Assembly: GCA_031550325.1 (NCBI GenBank)
Contig: JAVBOR010000014.1
Span: forward strand, 1-23,121
Length of the DNA stretch: 23,121 bases
Direction of reading: 5' to 3'
Source of the DNA: JAVBTT01 sp031550325
GTDB taxonomy: Bacteria; Bacillota; Clostridia; Oscillospirales; UBA929
In this document: one piece after another, positions 12,806-19,660 of the stretch
Layout: each line of letters opens with the position of its first letter
Position numbering within the stretch: position 1 is the first letter of the stretch
Program-made: the position numbers and the translations under genes
The notes under the pieces: generated by a model
The model's database searches: none
Seen by the model: the letters and a program-made list of their open reading frames with translations, nothing else
Told to the model about the DNA's origin: nothing

Positions 12806-12897
12806 TCTCAGCCTGCCGCCTGCGGCGTCAGGCTCGACGCAAAACCCGAAAGGGCGTGCGGATGCAACTGTTTAATTGACGTGCCGAGAAGGGTCCT

Positions 12898-13983
12898 TCA
12901 TGAGAGCGCCGGGGAACTGTTTTTTAGAACAACCTCCCGCATCAGCTGCATAAACCGCTTTGGTTCTTCAAGCATTGGCGAGTGCGCCGAGTCCTCCAGG
13001 GTATAAAAGCCCTTTTCGGGGGCGTCCAGCCTTTCTATGTAGGCCTTGGCGAGGTCATGATTTACCTGCATATCGTATCTGCCATGAACAACGTGCACCG
13101 GAATGCCGACCCGTGGGACGTCGTCGCTGAGAACCGAGTAAAGGACGTCTTTAAAAAGCCGCTTGTACGAATAGGCGTTGCCGACAACATAGTTGCATTT
13201 TTCCTTCAGCGTGTAGCCTTTAAACCGCATAACGGACATCGACATATCCCAAATCATCGAATATTTCCGGTGGATGATGCCGACGCCGTATTTCGCCATG
13301 GCCTCTCCGCGGACGCCCATGATATACTCCGAGGTCACATTCTCGACCGCGCTGAGATTATATTTCAGCAGCTTGCGCTCAATCCCTCTGTTGCCGTGCT
13401 TACGCGCCTGCGCCAAGGCAAAATCATACAGCAGTTTTTCAGACTCGTACTGATCGGAGATCTGCCCCATGCCTATGTACGCCTCATAAAGCTCAGGGTG
13501 CCGCTGTATGACGTGCATCCCCAAAAACGAGCCCCACGAATGCCCCAGGATATAAATCCTATCCTGCCCGAACCGCCCGCGCAGGTAGTTTGTAACCTCG
13601 GCCGTGTCGGAAACGAGCTGCCGAACGGTCATGCTTTCATCGGGAATGCCCTTGGAGTAGGACATGGCCGAGCCGCGTTGTTCCCACCAGCAGACTGTGA
13701 ACTCGTCGGCCAAATTAACGGGAAACTTGCTTGTCAGGCAAAACCCCGGGGAACCAGGGCCGCCGTGCAAAAACAGCAGAACGGGATTGTCCGTGCTTTT
13801 TCCGGTGATGAACATGCCCTGCCGCACCCCGCCAATCTCCATAAAGACCTTTTCGGCGATGCTGCCCTCCAGGACATTTCCGCTTTTGTCCCTGAACGGC
13901 GGGAGCCTTCCCGGACTGTGTACGAAAAGCAGCACAAGCGCGGCAAGGACAATGGCGGCAAGTCCGCCAAAAATCAAACCCAA
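12898..13983 (-). CDS. Membrane-anchored alpha/beta hydrolase, proline iminopeptidase-like
   Basis: This 361-residue serine hydrolase has one N-terminal membrane segment (residues 5-22) and a catalytic domain probably facing outside. The oxyanion-forming HGGPG is at 73-77, followed by the EQRGSAMS version of the family's DQRGSGRS motif, the nucleophile S149 in GHSWGS, the acid D304 in GRYDMQ and H334 in DSAHSPMLEEP. This is the proline iminopeptidase / S33 pattern, which removes N-terminal residues from short peptides or cleaves other small substrates. The start chosen is TTG at 13983 with GGGTGGG upstream, giving a good anchor. It stands alone on the minus strand, its 3' end facing the second repeat mosaic. 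Confidence 0.9.
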   Translation of the reverse strand: MGLIFGGLAAIVLAALVLLFVHSPGRLPPFRDKSGNVLEGSIAEKVFMEIGGVRQGMFITGKSTDNPVLLFLHGGPGSPGFCLTSKFPVNLADEFTVCWWEQRGSAMSYSKGIPDESMTVRQLVSDTAEVTNYLRGRFGQDRIYILGHSWGSFLGMHVIQRHPELYEAYIGMGQISDQYESEKLLYDFALAQARKHGNRGIERKLLKYNLSAVENVTSEYIMGVRGEAMAKYGVGIIHRKYSMIWDMSMSVMRFKGYTLKEKCNYVVGNAYSYKRLFKDVLYSVLSDDVPRVGIPVHVVHGRYDMQVNHDLAKAYIERLDAPEKGFYTLEDSAHSPMLEEPKRFMQLMREVVLKNSSPALS

Positions 13984-14146
13984 AAGTCAACCCACCCTTT
14001 TCCTTGTTTTCCGCGCCGGGCCCATGGCTTGTCCCTCTTGAGCCGTCTGTGGCGCCTGCCTCTTTTGCAGTCAGCCGTCCCGCGGCCAAACCAGTCCCCC
14101 GCTACTGCACACGGTTTCCCCGGATAAGTCCACGGCCGACAACTGC

Positions 14147-14175
14147 ACAATATCAGACCACAGTTGGTTCGTCAA
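14147..14175 (-). promoter_or_regulatory. Promoter of the hydrolase gene
   Basis: On the minus strand TTGACG (14170-14175) and TATTGT (14147-14152) are 17 bases apart. The predicted leader is about 155 bases to the TTG at 13983; no recognised riboswitch was seen in it. Confidence 0.6.
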
Positions 14176-14189
14176 GCAAAATCCCAGAC

Positions 14190-14300
14190 AAAAAAGAGGC
14201 CCTTCCTTTTAACCCGCCGCAGCAGGTTGATCAGGCCGCCGCATTGACAAAGGCTTTCCCGGAGCAAATCCGCGAAAGCCTTGTGGTTCCAGGTTTTTCT
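14190..14300 (-). repeat. Diverged, inverted copy of repeat module A
   Basis: Read on the minus strand, the hairpin AAGGCTTTC/GAAAGCCTT (plus coordinates 14250-14282) has the same layout as the first hairpin of module A, with the loop CGGATTTGCTCCGG against ACGGATTCACTCCGG and the following CAATGCG kept. Flanks are only weakly alike. The rest of the 14176-14420 stretch holds no convincing gene; overlapping frames lack ribosome binding sites. Confidence 0.55.
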
Positions 14301-14421
14301 GCTCAGTGTCCTTTTTGTGTTGTCTGCACGATTTGGGGACGTTCAGAAAAGGGTTTTGGGCAATCTGACGCGGGCAGACGGGGCAAAGCCCGCCCATGGA
14401 AACAGCGCGTCCGGGCATAAA

Positions 14422-14440
14422 GCGGCGCGCATCGCGCCGC
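14422..14440. promoter_or_regulatory. Perfect dyad just upstream of the TPR-regulator promoter
   Basis: GCGGCGCG and CGCGCCGC flank a CAT centre. The dyad ends nine bases before the -35 box of the next promoter, a position suited to an activator or autoregulator, though a leftover hairpin of the intergenic repeats is equally possible. Confidence 0.45.
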
Positions 14441-14448
14441 GCCCCTCA

Positions 14449-14477
14449 TTGACATCATTCGCGCGCAAGGATATACT
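14449..14477 (+). promoter_or_regulatory. Promoter of the TPR/LuxR regulator gene
   Basis: TTGACA (14449-14454, perfect) and TATACT (14472-14477) are spaced by 17 bases. The expected transcript start is near 14485, giving an 80-base leader. Confidence 0.85.
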
Positions 14478-14564
14478 TTACTCAAGGGAAGTTCTTTGGC
14501 CAAGCACAGGCCAGCCTCCGGGGCGGCGCGCCAAACCGGGGTCAGACAAAGGGAGTGTCGCGCA

Positions 14565-17279
14565 ATGAAAAAAGTGAATATCCATATTGTTTCTCATGCT
14601 GCGCAGATGCAGGGAGATTTGGCCGAGGTCGAACGCTTTTTCAGGATGCTGAACGATCTTTACCTGGACAAGGGGCTGTATTTCCTTCCTATCGTGCATG
14701 AGGGCACTGCCGGGGCAGCCTGCTGCGCGGACAAGGCCGCGGGCGGCGATATCGTACTTTTCTTGTTTTGCGCGGACGTCGACGACGGCTCGCAGGAGGC
14801 GCTGTGCGGCGTTTTGGAAAGTGTAAAAAAAAATGCCGCGCTGAAAACCATAGTTTACATGCAGGCGGGCGCTTCACCGCAGGCCGACAAAGCGGCGCGC
14901 CTGATCGACCGGATCAACCAGGAGGTGGGCTGCTATTGCGGCACGTACAGCCATACAGACACGCTACTGCTGGGCATTTTAATGCAGCTCAGGATGATGG
15001 TCCCGGAGGCGGCGGGCATACGACTCGACGACGGCAAGGTGTGGCAGGGGAGCGCGGCGCTGCTGTCGCTGGAGCATGTGGAGATGTTCTCCGGGCATCG
15101 GGAACTTCAGCAGTTAAAGTGGGACCTTGCGGAGTTAGAGGAAAAACACAGCTTCGCCAAGGCTCGCTTTCTGGGAAGCCCCGACGACAACGCGGCATAT
15201 GAACGGTTCTTTGATCTGTCCGGACAGCGCAGCGGCATCCTGGCCAGAATCCGCCTCATGGAAGCCAACCTGTATCGCCTCATGGAGGACATGTATGAGC
15301 AGGTCTCCAGGGGTGAGCTTTCGGCGCGGCAGGCCGAGGGCTACCAGCTGATCGGGCGCGGAGAGTTTCAGCGGGCAAAGGAGGTTCTGGACTACAGCGC
15401 GATCCTCCAGGAAAGCCGCGCAAACGACAGTATTGCCGACAAGGCTGCCAAGCGCGCGCAGGCTTACGTGCACGAGCTGCTGCAGTTGAAGGAAACACTG
15501 GAATCGCTGGCGGACTGGCAGGGCGTGGAGTCCTGTTACCGCGAGGCCGTGCGGCTTGAAGAGCGGCACGCGCTGCCCAAGAAGGCCATGCTGGCGTATA
15601 CGAAGTTTTTGTTTGAGCAGAGCCGCCAAAACGAAAGCGTTGTCTTGGCGGAACGGCTTTTGTACGATTACCGCAACCCGGCGGGGGGCGTATCGGACAT
15701 CGCCCTGGGACAGCTTTATAAGCTCAGCGGCCGAATATACTATCATCTTCAGCGCTTGCAGGACGCCGAGGCGATGTACGACAAGGCGATTGCGATCTTC
15801 TCACAATCTGCGCCCCACGACGCGGATAGCGCTGATCTGCTGGACTGCCACGATCAGCTCGGCGAACTGCTCAGGGAGACAACGCGCTTTGCCGAGGCCG
15901 AAGCAGTGTATAAATCAGCGCAGGACATCCTGAAACGGCTTGCCGTCCTGAATCCGGACGTCTATGAGCCGTTAATGGCAAAGAATTTCCTGAGCCTGGG
16001 CGTTTTATACAAGAATACGCGGCGGTTGGATGAGGCCGAGTCCATGTTCAGAAGCGCGCTGGACATCAGATTAAAGCTTTCGCTGAGAAACCCGGACGCT
16101 TTTGAGCAGGAGCTGGCCAAAAACTACAATCATCTCGCCGACTTGCTCTATGACGCTGAGCGCATGGACGAATCGGAGGAGATGTACAAGCCGGCGCTGG
16201 AGATTCTGCTCAGGCTGGCCGGACGCAACCCCGAGGCCTTTGAGCCGCATCTGGCCTCGGCCTACAACAGTCTCGGGCTCCTTTACTGGAATACCGAGCG
16301 GTATGACGAGGCCGAGAAAATGCATCTTTCCGCGCTAGAAATCCGAAAGCGGCTTGTCGGACGCAACCCCGAAGCCTATGAAAAGGTGCTTGCCAACAGT
16401 TATAACAGCTTAGGGGCCGTTTATTTCTCCACGCGCAGTTTTGCCGAGGCCGAGGCGGTGTTCCGGGCCTCGCTGGATATCCGGCTGAGGCTTTCCGAGC
16501 GCAACCCCGGCGTATACGAGCCGTATGTGTCGGACGCTTACAGCAACCTGGGCTCCATCTATCAGGAGGTCGGCCGCTTTGAAGAGGCGGAGGAAATGTT
16601 TCTGGCCACGCAGAAGCTGCTCAAGACGCTGGCCGTGGGCAGCCCGGAAGCGTTTGAGCCGGATTTGGCGGACAACTATTATAACCTCGGTAACCTGTAC
16701 AGGGCGATGCTGCGCATTGCCGAGGCCGAAAACGCCGGGCGTACCGCGCTCAGGCTCTACACAAAGTATGCCGAAAATAACCCATACTGCGCCAAGCTTG
16801 CGGCCGAGACGCGCGAGCTTCTGGAAAGCCTGTACGGCATGCAGGACAGCCGGATGAAAGGCTCTCTGCTCGCCGCCGAAACCGACGGGCGGTTCACCCC
16901 GGAGGAACGGGAGGTGGCGCTGCTGCTGATGGAGGGGGACACGCCGCGCGATATATCCCGCAAACTTCGGATCACCTCAGCCGAGGTCAGCCAGCGCTAT
17001 AAGGCCATCCGGGAAAAGGTCGGGGGCATGGGCGATCCCGACCCGGTTAACTCCGCGATCATCCAGGCATACCGGCTCACGCGCAGGGAGGCCGACATGC
17101 TGCATTGCCTCCGCCGTGGCATGACCAATGCCGAGATTGCCGGCGAACTCTACCTTTCGGAAGAAACCGTGAAAATTCATATTCGTAATCTGCTTAAAAA
17201 GCTGCCGGTGGAAAACCGGCAGGACATTTCGGTCTGGGCAGAGAAGCTTATGGAGCGGCGCGCCGAGGACAACGCGTAG
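14565..17279 (+). CDS. TPR regulator with TIR/DUF4062-like N-terminus and two LuxR-type HTH segments
   Basis: This 904-residue protein reads as a multi-domain signal protein. Residues 1-145 alternate strands and helices (VNIHIVS, LNDLYLDKGLYFLPI, GDIVLFLFCADVDDG, LKTIVYMQA), resembling the TIR-like DUF4062 family that begins with an IFIASSAE motif, but the usual conserved Ser-Ser and Glu residues are not evident. A helical linker to about 380 leads into TPR repeats; 462-737 is six units of exactly 46 residues of kinesin-light-chain type (RNPEAFEPxLAxxYNxLG...). Residues 777-819 form one HTH-like segment and 838-896 a clear GerE/LuxR HTH (LTRREADMLHCLRRGMTNAE). ATG 14565 is chosen over 14496 because GGGAG lies nine bases before it. 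It is probably a cytosolic transcription regulator; targets unknown. Confidence 0.85.
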   Translation: MKKVNIHIVSHAAQMQGDLAEVERFFRMLNDLYLDKGLYFLPIVHEGTAGAACCADKAAGGDIVLFLFCADVDDGSQEALCGVLESVKKNAALKTIVYMQAGASPQADKAARLIDRINQEVGCYCGTYSHTDTLLLGILMQLRMMVPEAAGIRLDDGKVWQGSAALLSLEHVEMFSGHRELQQLKWDLAELEEKHSFAKARFLGSPDDNAAYERFFDLSGQRSGILARIRLMEANLYRLMEDMYEQVSRGELSARQAEGYQLIGRGEFQRAKEVLDYSAILQESRANDSIADKAAKRAQAYVHELLQLKETLESLADWQGVESCYREAVRLEERHALPKKAMLAYTKFLFEQSRQNESVVLAERLLYDYRNPAGGVSDIALGQLYKLSGRIYYHLQRLQDAEAMYDKAIAIFSQSAPHDADSADLLDCHDQLGELLRETTRFAEAEAVYKSAQDILKRLAVLNPDVYEPLMAKNFLSLGVLYKNTRRLDEAESMFRSALDIRLKLSLRNPDAFEQELAKNYNHLADLLYDAERMDESEEMYKPALEILLRLAGRNPEAFEPHLASAYNSLGLLYWNTERYDEAEKMHLSALEIRKRLVGRNPEAYEKVLANSYNSLGAVYFSTRSFAEAEAVFRASLDIRLRLSERNPGVYEPYVSDAYSNLGSIYQEVGRFEEAEEMFLATQKLLKTLAVGSPEAFEPDLADNYYNLGNLYRAMLRIAEAENAGRTALRLYTKYAENNPYCAKLAAETRELLESLYGMQDSRMKGSLLAAETDGRFTPEEREVALLLMEGDTPRDISRKLRITSAEVSQRYKAIREKVGGMGDPDPVNSAIIQAYRLTRREADMLHCLRRGMTNAEIAGELYLSEETVKIHIRNLLKKLPVENRQDISVWAEKLMERRAEDNA
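15948..16775 (+). repeat. Six in-frame 138-bp TPR-coding repeats
   Basis: The coding sequence repeats with a constant 138-base period. Units begin at 15948, 16086, 16224, 16362, 16500 and 16638, each opening with codons for (R/L/G)(N/S)P followed by EAFEP-like residues. DNA identity between units is moderate, so this is an old duplication series kept in phase. Confidence 0.85.
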
Positions 17280-17349
17280 ACAGCGCGGCTTCTTTCAGAC
17301 TGCAGGCAAACCTTCGGTTCCCCCGCCCTGTCAAAAACCCCGCCCTGCC

Positions 17350-17389
17350 AAAGGCCTTGCGGTTCATAGAATCCGCAAGGCCTTTCTTT
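17350..17389 (+). terminator. Terminator of the TPR-regulator gene
   Basis: AAAGGCCTTGCGG (17350-17362) pairs perfectly with CCGCAAGGCCTTT (17373-17385), followed by CTTTG. Just before it an imperfect tandem of about 17 bases (CCCCGCCCTGTCAAAAA, CCCCGCCCTGCCAAAGG) is seen. Confidence 0.8.
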
Positions 17390-17400
17390 GCGCGTCTTTC

Positions 17401-17441
17401 TCCGCTTTGTCAAAGCCCAGAAGGAGCTTTGACAAAGCGGA
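17401..17441. repeat. Perfect 16-bp inverted repeat related to the intergenic repeat family
   Basis: Arms 17401-17416 and 17426-17441 pair without mismatch around a nine-base loop. The inner GTCAAAG/CTTTGAC core is the same as in the module B hairpin at 12433-12457, suggesting a solitary member of that family. Confidence 0.75.
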
Positions 17442-17463
17442 GGCTCGAGGTTCTTTCAGGCTG

Positions 17464-17527
17464 GTTAGTTTTGTGACACAATTAACACCGGGTTTCCCCA
17501 CGGGTGTTAGTTTTGCGACGCAATTAA
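17464..17527. promoter_or_regulatory. Pair of direct-repeated dyads, operator-like
   Basis: GTTAGTTTTGTGACACAATTAA (split as positions 17464-17485) recurs at 17506-17527 with two changes that preserve its palindromic centre: TTGTGACACAA becomes TTGCGACGCAA. The copies are 42 bases apart, four helical turns. Between them TAACACC/GGTGTTA forms a third inverted repeat. The rest of 17280-17616 holds no gene. Confidence 0.65.
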
Positions 17528-17616
17528 TCCTGCCCAAGTTCTGCTCTTTGGCCTATACTTATATCATACTAAAGCAACCAAGCGATGCGCCTGTCCGATG
17601 CCGGAGGTTAAAGCTG

Positions 17617-18516
17617 CTAGTCCTCATGAAGGGTCACCGTAAAGCGCGCCAGCCCGTCCTTGATCTGAAGCCTCTCCAAATAGATGCCCGAACCGGTCAT
17701 CTCGAGCATCGTAACGCTTCCGTCGCCGTTGAGGCTGAGGGTTTTGGGATAGTCGCTGCTGAGCGCGGTGAAGGGCGTCAGCGAGTCGCCCGAATAGAAG
17801 AAATAGTCGCGGATTCCGGCGGGGTGGATCGACTCCAGAAGGGTGTACGGGGAGTTAAAATCGACAAAGCCCTCTCCAAAGAAAGCCCTGTCCATGGTCA
17901 CGCGCCAGAGGCGCAGGCCGCCGCCCGGTCGGGTCGGGCAGTCCAGGTTGTTGTTTGTCTTTGTGATGTATTCGGCAACAAACCAGTTCGGGTTGTCTTT
18001 GTCGGCGTTCGGGTGGATGATCGCGAGCTGCGGCTCTTCGGAAATCGATGATAGCGTCACCTGCGTCTGTCCGAGGGTGTCGATATGCTGCGGAGCAATC
18101 CAGCCGAAGATCACCTTCATGATCCCGAACAGATCGCCCGACGCAAAATCAGGGCCGTCCATAATGGAGTTCACGCCCGTCCCTTCGGTGTTCAGCCCAG
18201 AAATCGCGTATACATCCGGAAGGCCCATCATATGGCAGGTCTCGTGCGCCATGCTCTCGACTAACGGGCTGATCCCCACTCCCACCAAAAACGCGTATTG
18301 AGAGAGCCTTTTCCCGGCGCGCGTCAAATCCGAGCGCCCGACAAAATGCGGCGAGTCAAACGCCGGATAGCTCCGCAGCGCAAAGTAGACCCCGTCGATA
18401 CAGCCGTCCCCGTTGACGTTATACCGGCTCCAGTCCAGCGCGCTTTCCCCGCTGATGCAAAGCCCGCCCCTCCGGCTTCCTTGGCAGAGCCTTGTCGAGC
18501 CATGAGGCGCGCTCAG
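17617..18516 (-). pseudogene. 5'-truncated M6-type metalloprotease
   Basis: The open frame runs from a TGA at 18517-18519 to a TAG at 17617. From about 18440 it reads like the middle and end of a peptidase M6 (immune inhibitor A type) catalytic domain: DWSRYNVNGDGCIDGVYF, then the zinc site HETCHMMGLPD (HExxHxxGxxD) and a C-terminal strand-rich part ending in FTVTLHED. Family members carry a signal peptide, propeptide and the first part of the catalytic domain before this point; here these are missing. No ATG with a ribosome binding site exists near the required start; the first in-frame candidate is TTG 18327, inside the domain. A good promoter lies just upstream, so a transcript may still be made. 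A secreted active protease is unlikely. Confidence 0.75.
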
Positions 18517-18528
18517 TCAACCGCGTCT

Positions 18529-18557
18529 ATTATCCCATATCCCCGGCGCGATGACAA
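18529..18557 (-). promoter_or_regulatory. Promoter-like sequence facing the M6 fragment
   Basis: On the minus strand TTGTCA (18552-18557) and GATAAT (18529-18534) are 17 bases apart. The predicted start near 18522 is right at the beginning of the truncated frame, so either the deletion fused this promoter to the fragment or it belonged to the original gene. Confidence 0.55.
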
Positions 18558-18647
18558 GTTCCCGCGGCGCTCTTGCGGACACAAACACACTGCAGGTTGC
18601 AAGTCAAATTTTTTTCGGGGCGGTGAAAACATGTGGAGGGCGAAAAG

Positions 18648-18965
18648 GTGTATTTGCAACCGATCGGGACCCTGTTGAACACGATCAACGACATTGTCGA
18701 GCTGCAAAAGGGAAAACTGACCCATTCCGACACCCAAAACGGCAGGATAAGCTTTCTGGTCAAGATGTACGACTTTGCATGGGAGCTCTGCTTCACGGTC
18801 ACAGACATCGGGAAAAACCGGTGCCGGGTTCAGATCGGGGCAGACGGGGATTCGCTGAGCAGGGAACTGCTTGTTCTGAGGGAGTTCGCGCTGCTGGACG
18901 CCATGCTGGTTGTCGGAGCGCAGATCGAACTCAGGCAAAAGGCGTCTAAACCCTGGACAGTATAA
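18648..18965 (+). CDS. Small hypothetical protein
   Basis: This 105-residue protein is not recognised. It starts YLQPIGTLLNTINDIVELQK, has no signal peptide or membrane segment, and shows alternating hydrophobic patterning (FAWELCFTV, RCRVQIGADG) that suggests a small alpha/beta fold, ending in a helix with RELLVLREFALLDAM. The GTG at 18648 is chosen because GGAGGG lies seven bases upstream; GTG 18633 in the same frame is an alternative adding five residues. Composition is like that of the neighbours and the frame is intact. It precedes the damaged lipoprotein by 30 bases and could once have been cotranscribed with it. Confidence 0.6.
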   Translation: MYLQPIGTLLNTINDIVELQKGKLTHSDTQNGRISFLVKMYDFAWELCFTVTDIGKNRCRVQIGADGDSLSRELLVLREFALLDAMLVVGAQIELRQKASKPWTV

Positions 18966-18995
18966 TTTTGAGACTGGAAAGAGAGGAGAAACAGC

Positions 18996-19302
18996 ATGAA
19001 AAGAGCATTCTGATTATCCTGACACTGTGCCTGTGCCTTCTGTGCGCCTGCGGCACTGGACAGGCGGACGGCGCAAAGGCTGAGGACGGCGAAGGCCTTG
19101 GCGGCGCGCTGGACAATATCCCCGACATACCCGGCACCGATGTGCTGCCAGGCTGGGATCAGGAGGCATTCGGAATTCTGCCCGAGCCGGAAAATTTTGA
19201 ATACTCCATGATGTCGATTACGCGGATGAGGCAGTTAAGATGTTCGGCTGTACCGTCACGGAGGAGAGCTATAGGGCGTATCTGACGCAGCTGGAGGCGT
19301 AG
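18996..19302 (+). pseudogene. Frameshifted small lipoprotein
   Basis: GAGGAG followed by ATG at 18996 marks the natural start, but the frame ends after five codons (MKRAF, stop). One extra A in the AAAA run after the ATG would give MKKSILIILTLCLCLLCACG, a perfect lipoprotein signal with a LCAC lipobox, which is open in the next frame. A second shift is needed near 19200-19212: after PEPENFEYS the sensible continuation is DVDYADEAVKMFGCTVTEES and ends at the TAG of 19300-19302, in another frame. The product would be about 100 residues, shorter than usual for such lipoproteins, so an internal deletion is likely too. A TTG at 18968 reads into the signal frame but leaves the ribosome binding site misplaced. 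Confidence 0.7.
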
Positions 19303-19334
19303 AACTGAGAACGACGCAAAAGATTTGTAAAGTA

Positions 19335-19363
19335 TTTACTTTGAAGTGAATGTATGGTAGAAT
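19335..19363 (+). promoter_or_regulatory. Probable promoter for the 19661 lipoprotein gene
   Basis: TTTACT (19335-19340) and TAGAAT (19358-19363) are 17 bases apart in an AT-rich stretch. This gives a leader of about 290 bases before the ATG at 19661. A frame inside the leader (19408-19608, hydrophobic middle) lacks a ribosome binding site. Confidence 0.55.
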
Positions 19364-19660
19364 GGGGGCAAGAAAATTGGGAGAGCAGTTCGCTCTACGC
19401 GCTTTAAATGTATCAAAGAAAAGTCGGTTTTATCAATCTGCTGCTTTTTTTTGCAAGATACACATGGATGATTTTCCATGGCGCTCTCCCCGGTTTTCTC
19501 ATTTTTTGTCTTTTTTTAGCAGAACGCTCCATCATTCCAATGCTAACGCTTCCTGCCGTGCCGGCCCGGGTCGAAGACTATGACCCGCGGCAAATCCGGT
19601 GGGCATGATAGGGTGGCCCCGCCTCCGGCCCATCGGTAATGATATACAAGGAGGTAACTA
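19364..19660 (+). other. Long untranslated leader or gene-free stretch
   Basis: Nearly 300 bases with no supported gene. It contains a small AGAGC/GCTCT hairpin near 19383-19397, a very T-rich section 19440-19520 and GC-rich inverted bits near 19610-19640. No riboswitch class was recognised. Confidence 0.5.

Noticed and set aside
12982..14127. Plus-strand 381-codon frame
   Set aside because: Antisense to the alpha/beta hydrolase, which has a complete catalytic triad on the other strand.
14496..14564. Upstream ATG giving 23 more residues to the TPR regulator
   Set aside because: No ribosome binding site before 14496, while GGGAG precedes 14565 and the strand pattern of the domain starts there.
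15135..15746. Minus-strand 203-codon frame
   Set aside because: Shadow of the TPR regulator gene; no supporting signals.
15948..16775. Regular 138-base periodicity considered as a CRISPR or non-coding tandem array
   Set aside because: The period is in frame, codes TPR units and has no short identical repeats with unique spacers.
18513..18938. Minus-strand 141-codon frame opposite the small hypothetical gene
   Set aside because: It lacks a ribosome binding site and does not join to the M6 fragment; the plus-strand gene has GGAGGG before its start.
19408..19608. Frame of 66 codons with a hydrophobic middle
   Set aside because: No ribosome binding site; lies in the T-rich leader, where chance hydrophobic codons are expected.
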